From positions 6,198-55,993 of the forward strand of contig DDUQ01000015.1 of the NCBI GenBank assembly GCA_002344885.1: DNA of 49,796 bases, written 5' to 3'. Numbering within the stretch: position 1 is the first letter of the stretch; every line of letters starts with the position of its first letter. The notes beneath the pieces were generated by a model. It was given only the letters and a program-made list of their open reading frames with translations. It ran no database searches and was not told where the DNA came from. Positions 29,261-36,054 of the stretch are shown piece by piece. Origin of the DNA: Comamonadaceae bacterium UBA2334. GTDB lineage: Bacteria > Pseudomonadota > Gammaproteobacteria > Burkholderiales > Burkholderiaceae_C. The translations under genes were made by a program, and so were the position numbers.

Positions 29261-29759
29261 GGTGGGTGCCCTCGTGGTCAGCGCGGTCGCGTTTGCCCAG
29301 CAGCTGCAGCAGCCAGTCGTCCAGGAAGGCAATCAGCAGCACCGTGGTGCCCACAGCCATGAAAATCTGTGGAATCCAGAGGGGAGTGGCATCGTTGCCG
29401 GTCGAAATGTCGTTGAACTCGCGGCTTTGCATCACCAGACGCCAGGCATAGAACGCGAACAGGCCCGACAGCAACACCGCCACGGTGAGCGACCACATTT
29501 CAAGCGCGTGTCTGGCCTTGCCCTTGAGCTTGCCAATGATGAGCGTGACGCGGATGTGCTCGCCCTTTTTCAGGGTGTGCGCCAGGGCAAGGAAACCTGC
29601 ACCGGCCATGGCGTAGCCCGCATAGGCATCGGTGCCAGGCAGGTGGAAATGCAGCAACCTGCCCAGGATGGACAGCAGCACCATGATCAGCACCCCCACC
29701 ATGGCGGCTGCAGCGGCCCAGGCGGATGACTGGTAGAGGAGGTTCAGGACGTTTCGCAC
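29253..29759 (-). CDS. TRAP transporter small membrane subunit (DctQ family)
   Basis: A 168-residue, four-helix protein of the DctQ family (AAAAAMVGVLIMVLLSILGR, AYAGYAMAGAGFLALAHTLKKGEHIRV, MWSLTVAVLLSGLFAFYAWRLV, IFMAVGTTVLLIAFLDDWLLQLL). The segment KKGEHIRVTLIIGKL is the usual family hallmark. The GTG at 29759 gives a family-typical length; longer starts add residues from the leader, where there is a terminator. It overlaps the large subunit gene by 8 bp and needs the DctP-type protein for substrate delivery. Confidence 0.88.
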   Translation of the reverse strand: MRNVLNLLYQSSAWAAAAAMVGVLIMVLLSILGRLLHFHLPGTDAYAGYAMAGAGFLALAHTLKKGEHIRVTLIIGKLKGKARHALEMWSLTVAVLLSGLFAFYAWRLVMQSREFNDISTGNDATPLWIPQIFMAVGTTVLLIAFLDDWLLQLLGKRDRADHEGTHHE

Positions 29760-29778
29760 GGTGGGGTTCGCGTTGCAA

Positions 29779-29822
29779 CAAAAAAAGCCCGCTGCGTGCC
29801 AGCACACTGGCGCAGGCGGGCT
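29779..29822 (-). terminator. Attenuating terminator between dctP-like and dctQ-like genes
   Basis: On the minus strand, AGCCCGC (29822-29816) pairs with GCGGGCT (29792-29786) around an imperfect inner stem (TGCGCCAGTG/CTGGCACGCA), followed by a T6 run. It lies after the DctP gene and should make the binding protein more abundant than the permease subunits. Confidence 0.75.
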
Positions 29823-29837
29823 GCTGGTGGGGCGGGC

Positions 29838-30812
29838 TTACTTCTGGTAAGCGTCGAGCATGGCCTTGCCCTCCGGGCCTGCCTTGTCCAGCCATTCCTT
29901 CACCATGGTTTCGCCCACCTTCTGCATGTCGGCTTTCAGCTGGGCGGAGGGTGGGGCAATCGTCATGCCGTTGGCCTTCAGCACGTTCAGCGTGTCGGTG
30001 TTCACCTTGCGGGACTCGGCCCAGCCGCGCGCTTCGGCATCGGCGGCGGCTTTCAGCACGGCGTCCTGCGTGGGTTTGTCCAGTGCATCGAATGCCTTCT
30101 TGTTGACGATGACGGCGTTCTTGGGCAACCAGGCTTGCACGTCGTAATAGAACTTCAGGTGCTCGTACAGCTTGCTGTCCACGCCCGTGGCACCCGAGGT
30201 CATGTTGGCTTCCACCACACCGGTGGCCAGGGCTTGCGACAGTTCAGCCGCCTGCACCGTCACGGGTTGCGCGCCCACCAGCTCGGCAATGCGGCTGGTG
30301 GAGGGGCTGTAGGCGCGCCACTTGCTGCCCTTCAGATCAGCTGCGCTGTTGAGGGGCTTTTTGCTGTAGATGCCTTGCGGGGGCCAGGGCACCGAGTACA
30401 GCAGCGCCATGCCCTGCTCGGCCAGTTTCTTTTCCAGAATGGGCTTCTGGGCTTTGTAGAGCTTCATCGAATCGTCGTAGCTGGTGGCCAGGAAGGGCAG
30501 GCCGTCTGCGCCGAACATCTGCCACTCGTTCTGGTAAGCAGCCATCAGGATTTCGCCCACCTGGGCCTGGCCGCCTTGAACGGCGCGCTTGATCTCGGGT
30601 GCCTTGAACAGCGAAGCGCCCGGGTGGACCGTGATTTTCAGCTTGCCACCACTGGCCTTGTCCACGTCGGCCGCAAACGCCGCCAGGTTCACCGAGTGGA
30701 AGTTGGTGGCCGGGTAGGCCGCTGGCAGGTCCCACTTGGTTTGGGCAAACGAGGCAGAGCCAAACGCCAGCGCAGCTGCGGCCAGCGAGAGTTGGAAAAC
30801 ACGGCGCTTCAT
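29838..30812 (-). CDS. TRAP transporter periplasmic binding protein (DctP family)
   Basis: A 324-residue exported TRAP solute receptor. The ATG at 30812 has GGAG 6-9 nt upstream and leads a signal peptide (VFQLSLAAAALAFGSASFAQ). Family pattern: WDLPAAYPATNFHSVNLAAFAADVDKASGGKLKITVHPGASLFKAPEIKRAVQ, then GEILMAAYQNEW, SKWRAYSPSTSRIAELVGAQPVTVQ and ALATGVVEANMTS. The arginine in SKWRAYS is at the place of the carboxylate-binding arginine of the family, so an acid is a likely ligand. A divergent MarR-like gene and the 5-oxoprolinase gene beyond it point to 5-oxoproline or a related lactam acid. It has its own promoter (30886-30915). Confidence 0.9.
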   Translation of the reverse strand: MKRRVFQLSLAAAALAFGSASFAQTKWDLPAAYPATNFHSVNLAAFAADVDKASGGKLKITVHPGASLFKAPEIKRAVQGGQAQVGEILMAAYQNEWQMFGADGLPFLATSYDDSMKLYKAQKPILEKKLAEQGMALLYSVPWPPQGIYSKKPLNSAADLKGSKWRAYSPSTSRIAELVGAQPVTVQAAELSQALATGVVEANMTSGATGVDSKLYEHLKFYYDVQAWLPKNAVIVNKKAFDALDKPTQDAVLKAAADAEARGWAESRKVNTDTLNVLKANGMTIAPPSAQLKADMQKVGETMVKEWLDKAGPEGKAMLDAYQK

Positions 30813-30885
30813 GGGAACTCCAGTCAGAACAGGAAGGGTTGAGGGTGGGTTGATCAAGGGTTGGATGTTGACGGCACTCGGGCTC

Positions 30886-30925
30886 ATTGTGATGAGTGTT
30901 TTCCCTTGATGTCAACAAATTGTTG
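30886..30925 (-). promoter_or_regulatory. Promoter of the TRAP operon with MarR-type palindrome
   Basis: On the minus strand, TTGACA (30915-30910) and CACAAT (30891-30886), 18 bp apart, form a sigma-70 promoter. The perfect dyad CAACAAATTGTTG (30913-30925) overlaps its -35 box. A plus-strand promoter for the regulator (TTGGTA 30923-30928 and TATAGA 30945-30950) overlaps the same dyad. A MarR-type repressor at this dyad would block both transcripts. Confidence 0.65.
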
Positions 30926-31004
30926 GTAAATTGTCATCGGAAACTATAGACTTTGGTGCATCGGGGCAAGTCGCCCACCGTCAACGCACCACAAACAAAA
31001 GGGC

Positions 31005-31577
31005 ATGCGCATGGCAAGCACCAAACAGGGTCCGGGTACGCGCTCCAAGGGGGGCAAAGCTGAAAGCGCAGCAACTTCCGGGCCCATCGTCTCGTCAGCC
31101 CATCTGGTGTCGCCACAGAGTGCCGAAATGAGCGAGTTCGAGTTCGGCCTCATCGTGGCGGGCAACGCGTTTCACCGCTGGGTCGTCCACTGCATGGCAG
31201 CTGCTGGCCTGAAAGATCTGATGCCCCTGGATGTGCTGGTGTTGCACCACGTCACGCACCGGGCCCGCGACAAGCGGTTGGCCGACATCTGTTTCATCAT
31301 GAACGTCGAAGACACCCACCTCATCAACTACTCGCTCAAAAAGCTGCAGGGCTTGGGTGTGGTGGCCAGCCACAAGGTGGGCAAGGAAGTCACCTATGCC
31401 GCCACCGAAGCGGGGCAAGCCTATGTGCAGCGCTACCGCGAGATCCGCGAAAGCTGCCTGATCGATGCCCTGCACGCCGACGATGCGTTGAACAAGGACA
31501 TTGGCGAACTGGCCCGGTTGTTGCGCGTGCTGTCAGGCATGTACGACCAGGCGGCGCGGGCGGCGGCGTCACTGTGA
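31005..31577 (+). CDS. MarR-like winged-helix regulator
   Basis: A 190-residue winged-helix transcription factor. After a basic N-terminal tail, the recognition region is RLADICFIMNVEDTHLINYSLKKLQGLGVVASHKVGKEVTYAATEAGQAYVQRYREIRE, typical of MarR-related proteins with a winged helix. The C-terminal helix would dimerise. ATGs at 31005 and 31011 are both possible. It diverges from the TRAP operon, with a 13-bp palindrome overlapping both promoters, and precedes the 5-oxoprolinase gene by 71 bp. It probably controls uptake and hydrolysis of the same substrate, which may be the inducer. Confidence 0.82.
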   Translation: MRMASTKQGPGTRSKGGKAESAATSGPIVSSAHLVSPQSAEMSEFEFGLIVAGNAFHRWVVHCMAAAGLKDLMPLDVLVLHHVTHRARDKRLADICFIMNVEDTHLINYSLKKLQGLGVVASHKVGKEVTYAATEAGQAYVQRYREIRESCLIDALHADDALNKDIGELARLLRVLSGMYDQAARAAASL

Positions 31578-31592
31578 TGTGAATTTATGAAT

Positions 31593-31635
31593 GAAAAGTG
31601 GCTTTGTCGCTTTTATAAATTAAATAGTTTGCTAC
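31593..31635 (+). repeat. Dispersed 43-bp repeat, diverged copy 3
   Basis: The order A-run, GGCTT-TGT-CGCTT, 17 bp, GCTA keeps the block spacing of copies 1 and 2 but has many changes. It lies between the MarR-like and 5-oxoprolinase genes. It is AT-rich and could alternatively be a promoter or leader region. Confidence 0.4.
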
Positions 31636-31648
31636 TGAAATTTTGGTG

Positions 31649-34600
31649 ATGTTCATGGCCCCTACCGTTGACCCCCGCTGGCAGTTCTGGATCGACCGGG
31701 GCGGCACTTTCACCGACATCGTGGCCCGCCGCCCCTTGCCCTGCGGCGGGGTGGAACTGCTCACCCACAAACTGCTCAGCGACAACCCCGAGCAGTACCG
31801 AGACGCGGCGGTGGCTGGTATCCGCCACCTGCTGGGCTTACGACCGGAAGAAGCCATCACGCCTGAACGCGTGGCCTGCGTGAAGATGGGCACCACCGTG
31901 GCCACCAACGCCCTGCTGGAGCGCAAAGGCGAGCCGACGCTGCTGGTCACCACCAAGGGCTTCAGAGATGCGCTGCGCATTGCCTACCAGAACCGCCCCC
32001 GCTTGTTTGACCGCCATATCATGCTGCCCGAGCTGCTGTACGAGCGCGTGATCGAGGCCGAAGAGCGCATGGGTGCCCATGGCGAGGTGGTGGAGCCCCT
32101 GTATGAAGACCACCTGCGCGAGCGTCTGTGGGCCGCGTTTGACGCAGGCCTGCGCAGCGTGGCCGTGGTGTTCATGCACGGCTACCGCTACACCGCCCAC
32201 GAGGCGCGGGCCGCCGAGCTGGCGCGCGAGATTGGGTTCACCCAGGTCAGCACCAGCCACCAGACCAGCCCGATGATGAAGTTCGTCAGCCGGGGCGACA
32301 CCACGGTGGTCGATGCCTACCTGTCGCCCATCCTGCGCCGCTATGTGGACCAGGTGGCCACCGACATGCCGGGCGTGAAGCTGTTTTTCATGCAGTCCAG
32401 CGGCGGGTTGACCGACGCACATGCCTTTCAGGGCAAAGACGCCATCCTGTCCGGCCCCGCCGGAGGCATCGTGGGCATGGCCCGGACCGCTGAAATTGCG
32501 GGTGAGCGCCAGGTCATCGGCTTTGACATGGGCGGCACCAGCACCGACGTGAGCCACTATGCGGGCGAGTTCGAGCGTGAATTTGAAACCCAAGTGGCCG
32601 GGGTGCGCATGCGTGCGCCCATGATGAGCATCCACACGGTGGCCGCAGGCGGTGGCTCGCTGCTGGCGTTTGACGGCTCGCGTTTTCGCGTGGGGCCGCA
32701 AAGCGCGGGTGCCAACCCCGGCCCGGCCAGCTACCGGCGCGGCGGCCCGCTGGCCGTGACCGATGCCAACGTGCTGCTGGGCAAGATTCAACCCGCCTGG
32801 TTCCCCAAGGTGTTTGGCCCCGGTGCGAATGAAGCCCTGAGTGTCGAGGCCGTACACGCCCTGTTTGCCCCGCTGGCGGCGCAGACCCAACGCCCAGCCG
32901 AAGAAGTGGCCGAGGGCTTTGTCAGCATTGCGGTGCAGCAGATGGCCAACGCCATCAAAAAAATCTCGGTGGCGCGCGGCTACGACGTCACGCGCTACAC
33001 CTTGCAGTGTTTTGGTGGCGCAGGCGGCCAGCACGCCTGCCTGGTGGCCGACGCCCTGGGCATGACCCGTGTGCTGGTGCACCCGCTGGCGGGTGTGCTC
33101 AGCGCCTACGGCATGGGCCTGGCCGACCAGAACGTCATCAAGGAACAGGCGGTGGAGCGTGTGCTGGACGCACACGCCTTGCCCGACGTGGCCCGTGCGC
33201 TGGATGCGCTGGCTGCGGTGGCCCGGGCCGAGTTGCAGCGGCAGCAGCTCGGCGCGGGCGACGTCAGCATCAAGCGCCGCGTGCATGTGCGTTACGAAGG
33301 CAGCGACTCGGCCCTGGTGGTGGCCTGGCCTGACGAGGCAGCTGGCGCCGTCTCCAGCAGTGACCCGGCGCAAGCCGGCCAGGTTGCGGGCGGGCTGCTG
33401 CAGGCCATTGCCCGGTCGTTCGAACGGGCGTACCGCCAGCGGTTTGCTTTCCTGATGGCGGGGAAACGACTGATGGTTGAGGCTGTGTCGGTGGAAGCCG
33501 TGGTGGCGGGCGATGCGCCCGCCGAGCCCAGCCTGCCGCTGCACCCGCCGCGCAGCTTCGCCAACGGTGATTTGCCCCGCCGCGACACGGTGCGCATGTA
33601 CTCGGGTGGCGCCTGGCACGACACCGCACTGGTGGTGCGCGAAGACCTGCGTCCCGGCGACGTGGTGGCTGGCCCCGCCATCATTGCCGAGAAGAACGCC
33701 ACCACCGTCGTGGAACCGGGTTGGGTGGCAAGCTTGACATGTTTTGACCATCTGTCGCTTGTCAGAGTTGAACAGCGTGCTGCTGTTTTTGCGGCAGGCA
33801 CGCGGGTCGATCCGGTGCTGCTGGAGGTGTTCAACAACCTGTTCATGAACATCGCAGAGCAAATGGGGCTGCAACTGCAGAACACCGCGCACTCGGTCAA
33901 CATCAAAGAGCGGCTCGATTTTTCCTGTGCCTTGTTCGATGCGGCAGGCCACCTCATTGCCAACGCCCCGCACATGCCCGTGCACCTGGGGAGCATGGGC
34001 GAGAGCATTCAAACCGTCATCCAAGAAAACGCGGGCCGCATGACCCCCGGCGACGTGTATGTGCTGAACGACCCCTACCACGGCGGCACCCACTTGCCTG
34101 ACGTGACCGTCATCACGCCGGTGTTTTTGGGTGGCGACATACCCATGTTTTACGTCGGGTCACGCGGCCACCACGCCGACATCGGCGGCATCACGCCCGG
34201 CTCCATGCCGCCGTTTTCCACCACCATCGACGAAGAGGGCGTGCAGATACAGAATTTCAAGCTGGTGGACCGTGGCGTGCTGCGCGAGGCCGAGATGCTT
34301 GACTTGCTCAGTGGGCATCCACCGAGCGCCGCGCCGGGCCGCCCCAAGCAAGCGAGCGCCCCCTCGGGGGGCAGCGCAGACGCGCCAGCGGCAAGCGTGG
34401 GGGCACGCTGGCCGTCGCGCAACCCGCAGCAGAACCTGGCCGACCTGAAAGCGCAGATTGCCGCCAACGAAAAAGGGGTGCAAGAACTGCAGCGCATGGT
34501 CGATCAGTTCAGCCTGCCGGTGGTGCAGGCCTACATGCAGCATGTGCAAGACAACGCCGAAGAAGCGGTGCGCCGCGCCATCACCGGCCTGGCGCAGCGC

Positions 34601-35470
34601 ATGAGTCAGGGCACGTTCACACTCAAGCTGGACAACGGCGCACACATCAGCGTGGCAGTGGCCATCGACGCGGCCAACCGCAGTGCGGTGGTGGATTTTT
34701 CGGGCACCAGTCCGCAGCAAACCAACAACTTCAACGCCCCGCGCGCGGTGTGCATGGCGGCGGTGCTGTACGTGTTCCGCACGCTGGTGGACGACGACAT
34801 TCCGCTCAACGCCGGGTGCCTGAAGCCGTTGAAGGTCATCATCCCGCCGGGCTGCATGTTGAACCCCTTGCCGCCAGCGTCGGTGGTGGCGGGCAACGTG
34901 GAAACATCCACCTGCATCACCAACGCGCTGCTGGGGGCGCTGGGTGTGGTGGCAGGCAGTCAACCGACGATGAACAACTTCACCTTCGGCAACGAACGCG
35001 TGCAGTACTACGAAACCATTTCAGGCGGCAGCGGTGCCGGTGGGTTGTTCGACGCGAAAGGCCAACTGGTGGGCGGGTTTGATGGCACGGCGGTGGTGCA
35101 AACGCACATGACCAATTCGCGCATGACGGACCCCGAAGTGCTGGAGTTCCGCTTCCCGGTGCGGCTGGAGGGCTACGCCATCCGCAAGGGTTCGGGCGGG
35201 GCAGGGCGCTGGCGGGGCGGTGACGGCGGCGTGCGCCGCGTGCGGTTTCTGGAACCTGTCACGGCCAGCATTTTGTCCAACGGGCGGGTGTTCCCGGCGT
35301 TTGGCATGGCAGGGGGGCAAGCCGGGCAGCCAGGCATCAACCGCGTGGTGCGGGCCGGCGGCACGGTGGAAACACTGGGCCACATTGGCAGCACAGCCAT
35401 GAAGCCGGGCGATGTGTTTGAAATCCACACGCCAGGCGGCGGCGGGTTTGGCGCGCCCGACGGTGCGTGA
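31649..35470 (+). CDS. 5-oxoprolinase / fused hydantoinase A-B, with internal in-frame insertion
   Basis: A 1273-residue ATP-dependent amidohydrolase. The N-terminal HyuA-like half has FWIDRGGTFTDIVARRP, MGTTVATNALLERKG, and the acetate-kinase-like phosphate loops QVIGFDMGGTSTDVS and CFGGAGGQHACLVADALG. From about residue 720 the HyuB-like half follows (LLEVFNNLFMNIAEQMGLQLQNTAHSVNIKERLDFSCALFDAAGHL; LNDPYHGGTHLPDVTVI; GSRGHHADIGG). The fused order, total length and the NIKERLDFSCALF segment fit 5-oxoprolinase, which opens pyroglutamate to glutamate using ATP; a hydantoinase role remains possible. A 30-residue Pro/Ala/Ser-rich stretch interrupts the HyuB domain (DNA 34316-34405). Start at 31649 or 31655 is uncertain; ribosome site weak. 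Confidence 0.9.
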   Translation: MFMAPTVDPRWQFWIDRGGTFTDIVARRPLPCGGVELLTHKLLSDNPEQYRDAAVAGIRHLLGLRPEEAITPERVACVKMGTTVATNALLERKGEPTLLVTTKGFRDALRIAYQNRPRLFDRHIMLPELLYERVIEAEERMGAHGEVVEPLYEDHLRERLWAAFDAGLRSVAVVFMHGYRYTAHEARAAELAREIGFTQVSTSHQTSPMMKFVSRGDTTVVDAYLSPILRRYVDQVATDMPGVKLFFMQSSGGLTDAHAFQGKDAILSGPAGGIVGMARTAEIAGERQVIGFDMGGTSTDVSHYAGEFEREFETQVAGVRMRAPMMSIHTVAAGGGSLLAFDGSRFRVGPQSAGANPGPASYRRGGPLAVTDANVLLGKIQPAWFPKVFGPGANEALSVEAVHALFAPLAAQTQRPAEEVAEGFVSIAVQQMANAIKKISVARGYDVTRYTLQCFGGAGGQHACLVADALGMTRVLVHPLAGVLSAYGMGLADQNVIKEQAVERVLDAHALPDVARALDALAAVARAELQRQQLGAGDVSIKRRVHVRYEGSDSALVVAWPDEAAGAVSSSDPAQAGQVAGGLLQAIARSFERAYRQRFAFLMAGKRLMVEAVSVEAVVAGDAPAEPSLPLHPPRSFANGDLPRRDTVRMYSGGAWHDTALVVREDLRPGDVVAGPAIIAEKNATTVVEPGWVASLTCFDHLSLVRVEQRAAVFAAGTRVDPVLLEVFNNLFMNIAEQMGLQLQNTAHSVNIKERLDFSCALFDAAGHLIANAPHMPVHLGSMGESIQTVIQENAGRMTPGDVYVLNDPYHGGTHLPDVTVITPVFLGGDIPMFYVGSRGHHADIGGITPGSMPPFSTTIDEEGVQIQNFKLVDRGVLREAEMLDLLSGHPPSAAPGRPKQASAPSGGSADAPAASVGARWPSRNPQQNLADLKAQIAANEKGVQELQRMVDQFSLPVVQAYMQHVQDNAEEAVRRAITGLAQRMSQGTFTLKLDNGAHISVAVAIDAANRSAVVDFSGTSPQQTNNFNAPRAVCMAAVLYVFRTLVDDDIPLNAGCLKPLKVIIPPGCMLNPLPPASVVAGNVETSTCITNALLGALGVVAGSQPTMNNFTFGNERVQYYETISGGSGAGGLFDAKGQLVGGFDGTAVVQTHMTNSRMTDPEVLEFRFPVRLEGYAIRKGSGGAGRWRGGDGGVRRVRFLEPVTASILSNGRVFPAFGMAGGQAGQPGINRVVRAGGTVETLGHIGSTAMKPGDVFEIHTPGGGGFGAPDGA
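34316..34405. repeat. REP-like element inserted in frame within the 5-oxoprolinase gene
   Basis: In related proteins the block LLSG is followed at once by a short loop then SRNPAQN; here thirty residues separate them (from HPPSAAPG to ASVGA), encoded by 90 bp with GC-rich dyads such as GCCCCC-TC-GGGGGGC. The DNA resembles the short palindromic intergenic elements of Comamonadaceae (GGGCCGCCCCAAGCAAGCG followed by a C/G-rich dyad). The reading frame is kept, so the protein may remain active with a surface loop. Confidence 0.6.
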
Positions 35471-35618
35471 CGGGCGTTTCGGGTGGGATGAACCGGACAT
35501 TGGGGACGTGCAGGACGTGCCGGATGGGCATCGTGGACTGAATGGCCTGAATGGGTGACCTGAGCAAGCGCCTCCCGAGCGCGTGGGTGGCGGAGGTGCG
35601 CAGGTCGGCCGTTGGTTT

Positions 35619-35948
35619 TCAGCGGGCCGGTGGTGTCGCTGACGCGGCCTGGGGCGGCTCGAAAGGCACGCCGTTCACGGTCAGCCCCTGCGCCGACAAC
35701 CGGGCTGCAGCGGGTGCTTTGATGCCTTTGACGCGGTTCATCAGGTCCTGCCAACTGTCAAAGCGTGCTTTGTCACGCTCGGCCAACACGCGGGCGGTCA
35801 GCGCCGGGCCCACGCCCTTCAGGCTGTCGAGGTCGGCCTCCGATGCGGTGTTGACATCCCACCTTGTCTGGGCCAACGCCAGGCCTGAACAGAGGCCGAT
35901 TGCTGTGGCGAACACAACGCGTGTGAAAAAAGAGGTTTGTGTGGACAT
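35619..35948 (-). CDS. ComEA-like helix-hairpin-helix DNA-binding protein
   Basis: A 109-residue exported protein with a signal peptide (VVFATAIGLCSGLALAQ) and a pair of helix-hairpin-helix motifs: WDVNTASEADLDSLKGVGPALTARVLAERDK and SWQDLMNRVKGIKAPAAARLSAQGLTVNG. The GVGP and VKGI hairpins are the DNA-backbone contacts in ComEA and similar proteins, which bind double-stranded DNA in the periplasm during transformation. The ATG at 35948 is favoured because the signal peptide follows. It converges with the 5-oxoprolinase gene; the 148-bp gap holds nothing recognisable. It diverges from the GspE/PilB-like gene. Confidence 0.82.
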   Translation of the reverse strand: MSTQTSFFTRVVFATAIGLCSGLALAQTRWDVNTASEADLDSLKGVGPALTARVLAERDKARFDSWQDLMNRVKGIKAPAAARLSAQGLTVNGVPFEPPQAASATPPAR

Positions 35949-36054
35949 GCTGTGGTTTTTGCACATGGTGGCAGGTTTGAAACCGCAGCGTATCCGTTAA
36001 GCTGCTGGCTCGCCAACAGGCGCTTTTTGCTCGCAGCTGTTTGAATGGTCTGCC

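Noticed and set aside
31838..34093. Long minus-strand open frame within the 5-oxoprolinase gene
   Set aside because: It is a high-GC antisense shadow of a clearly conserved protein; its translation is low-complexity with no domain.
35990..36045. Short dyad upstream of the GspE-like gene as another repeat copy
   Set aside because: The resemblance is to a few bases only and the block order does not match.
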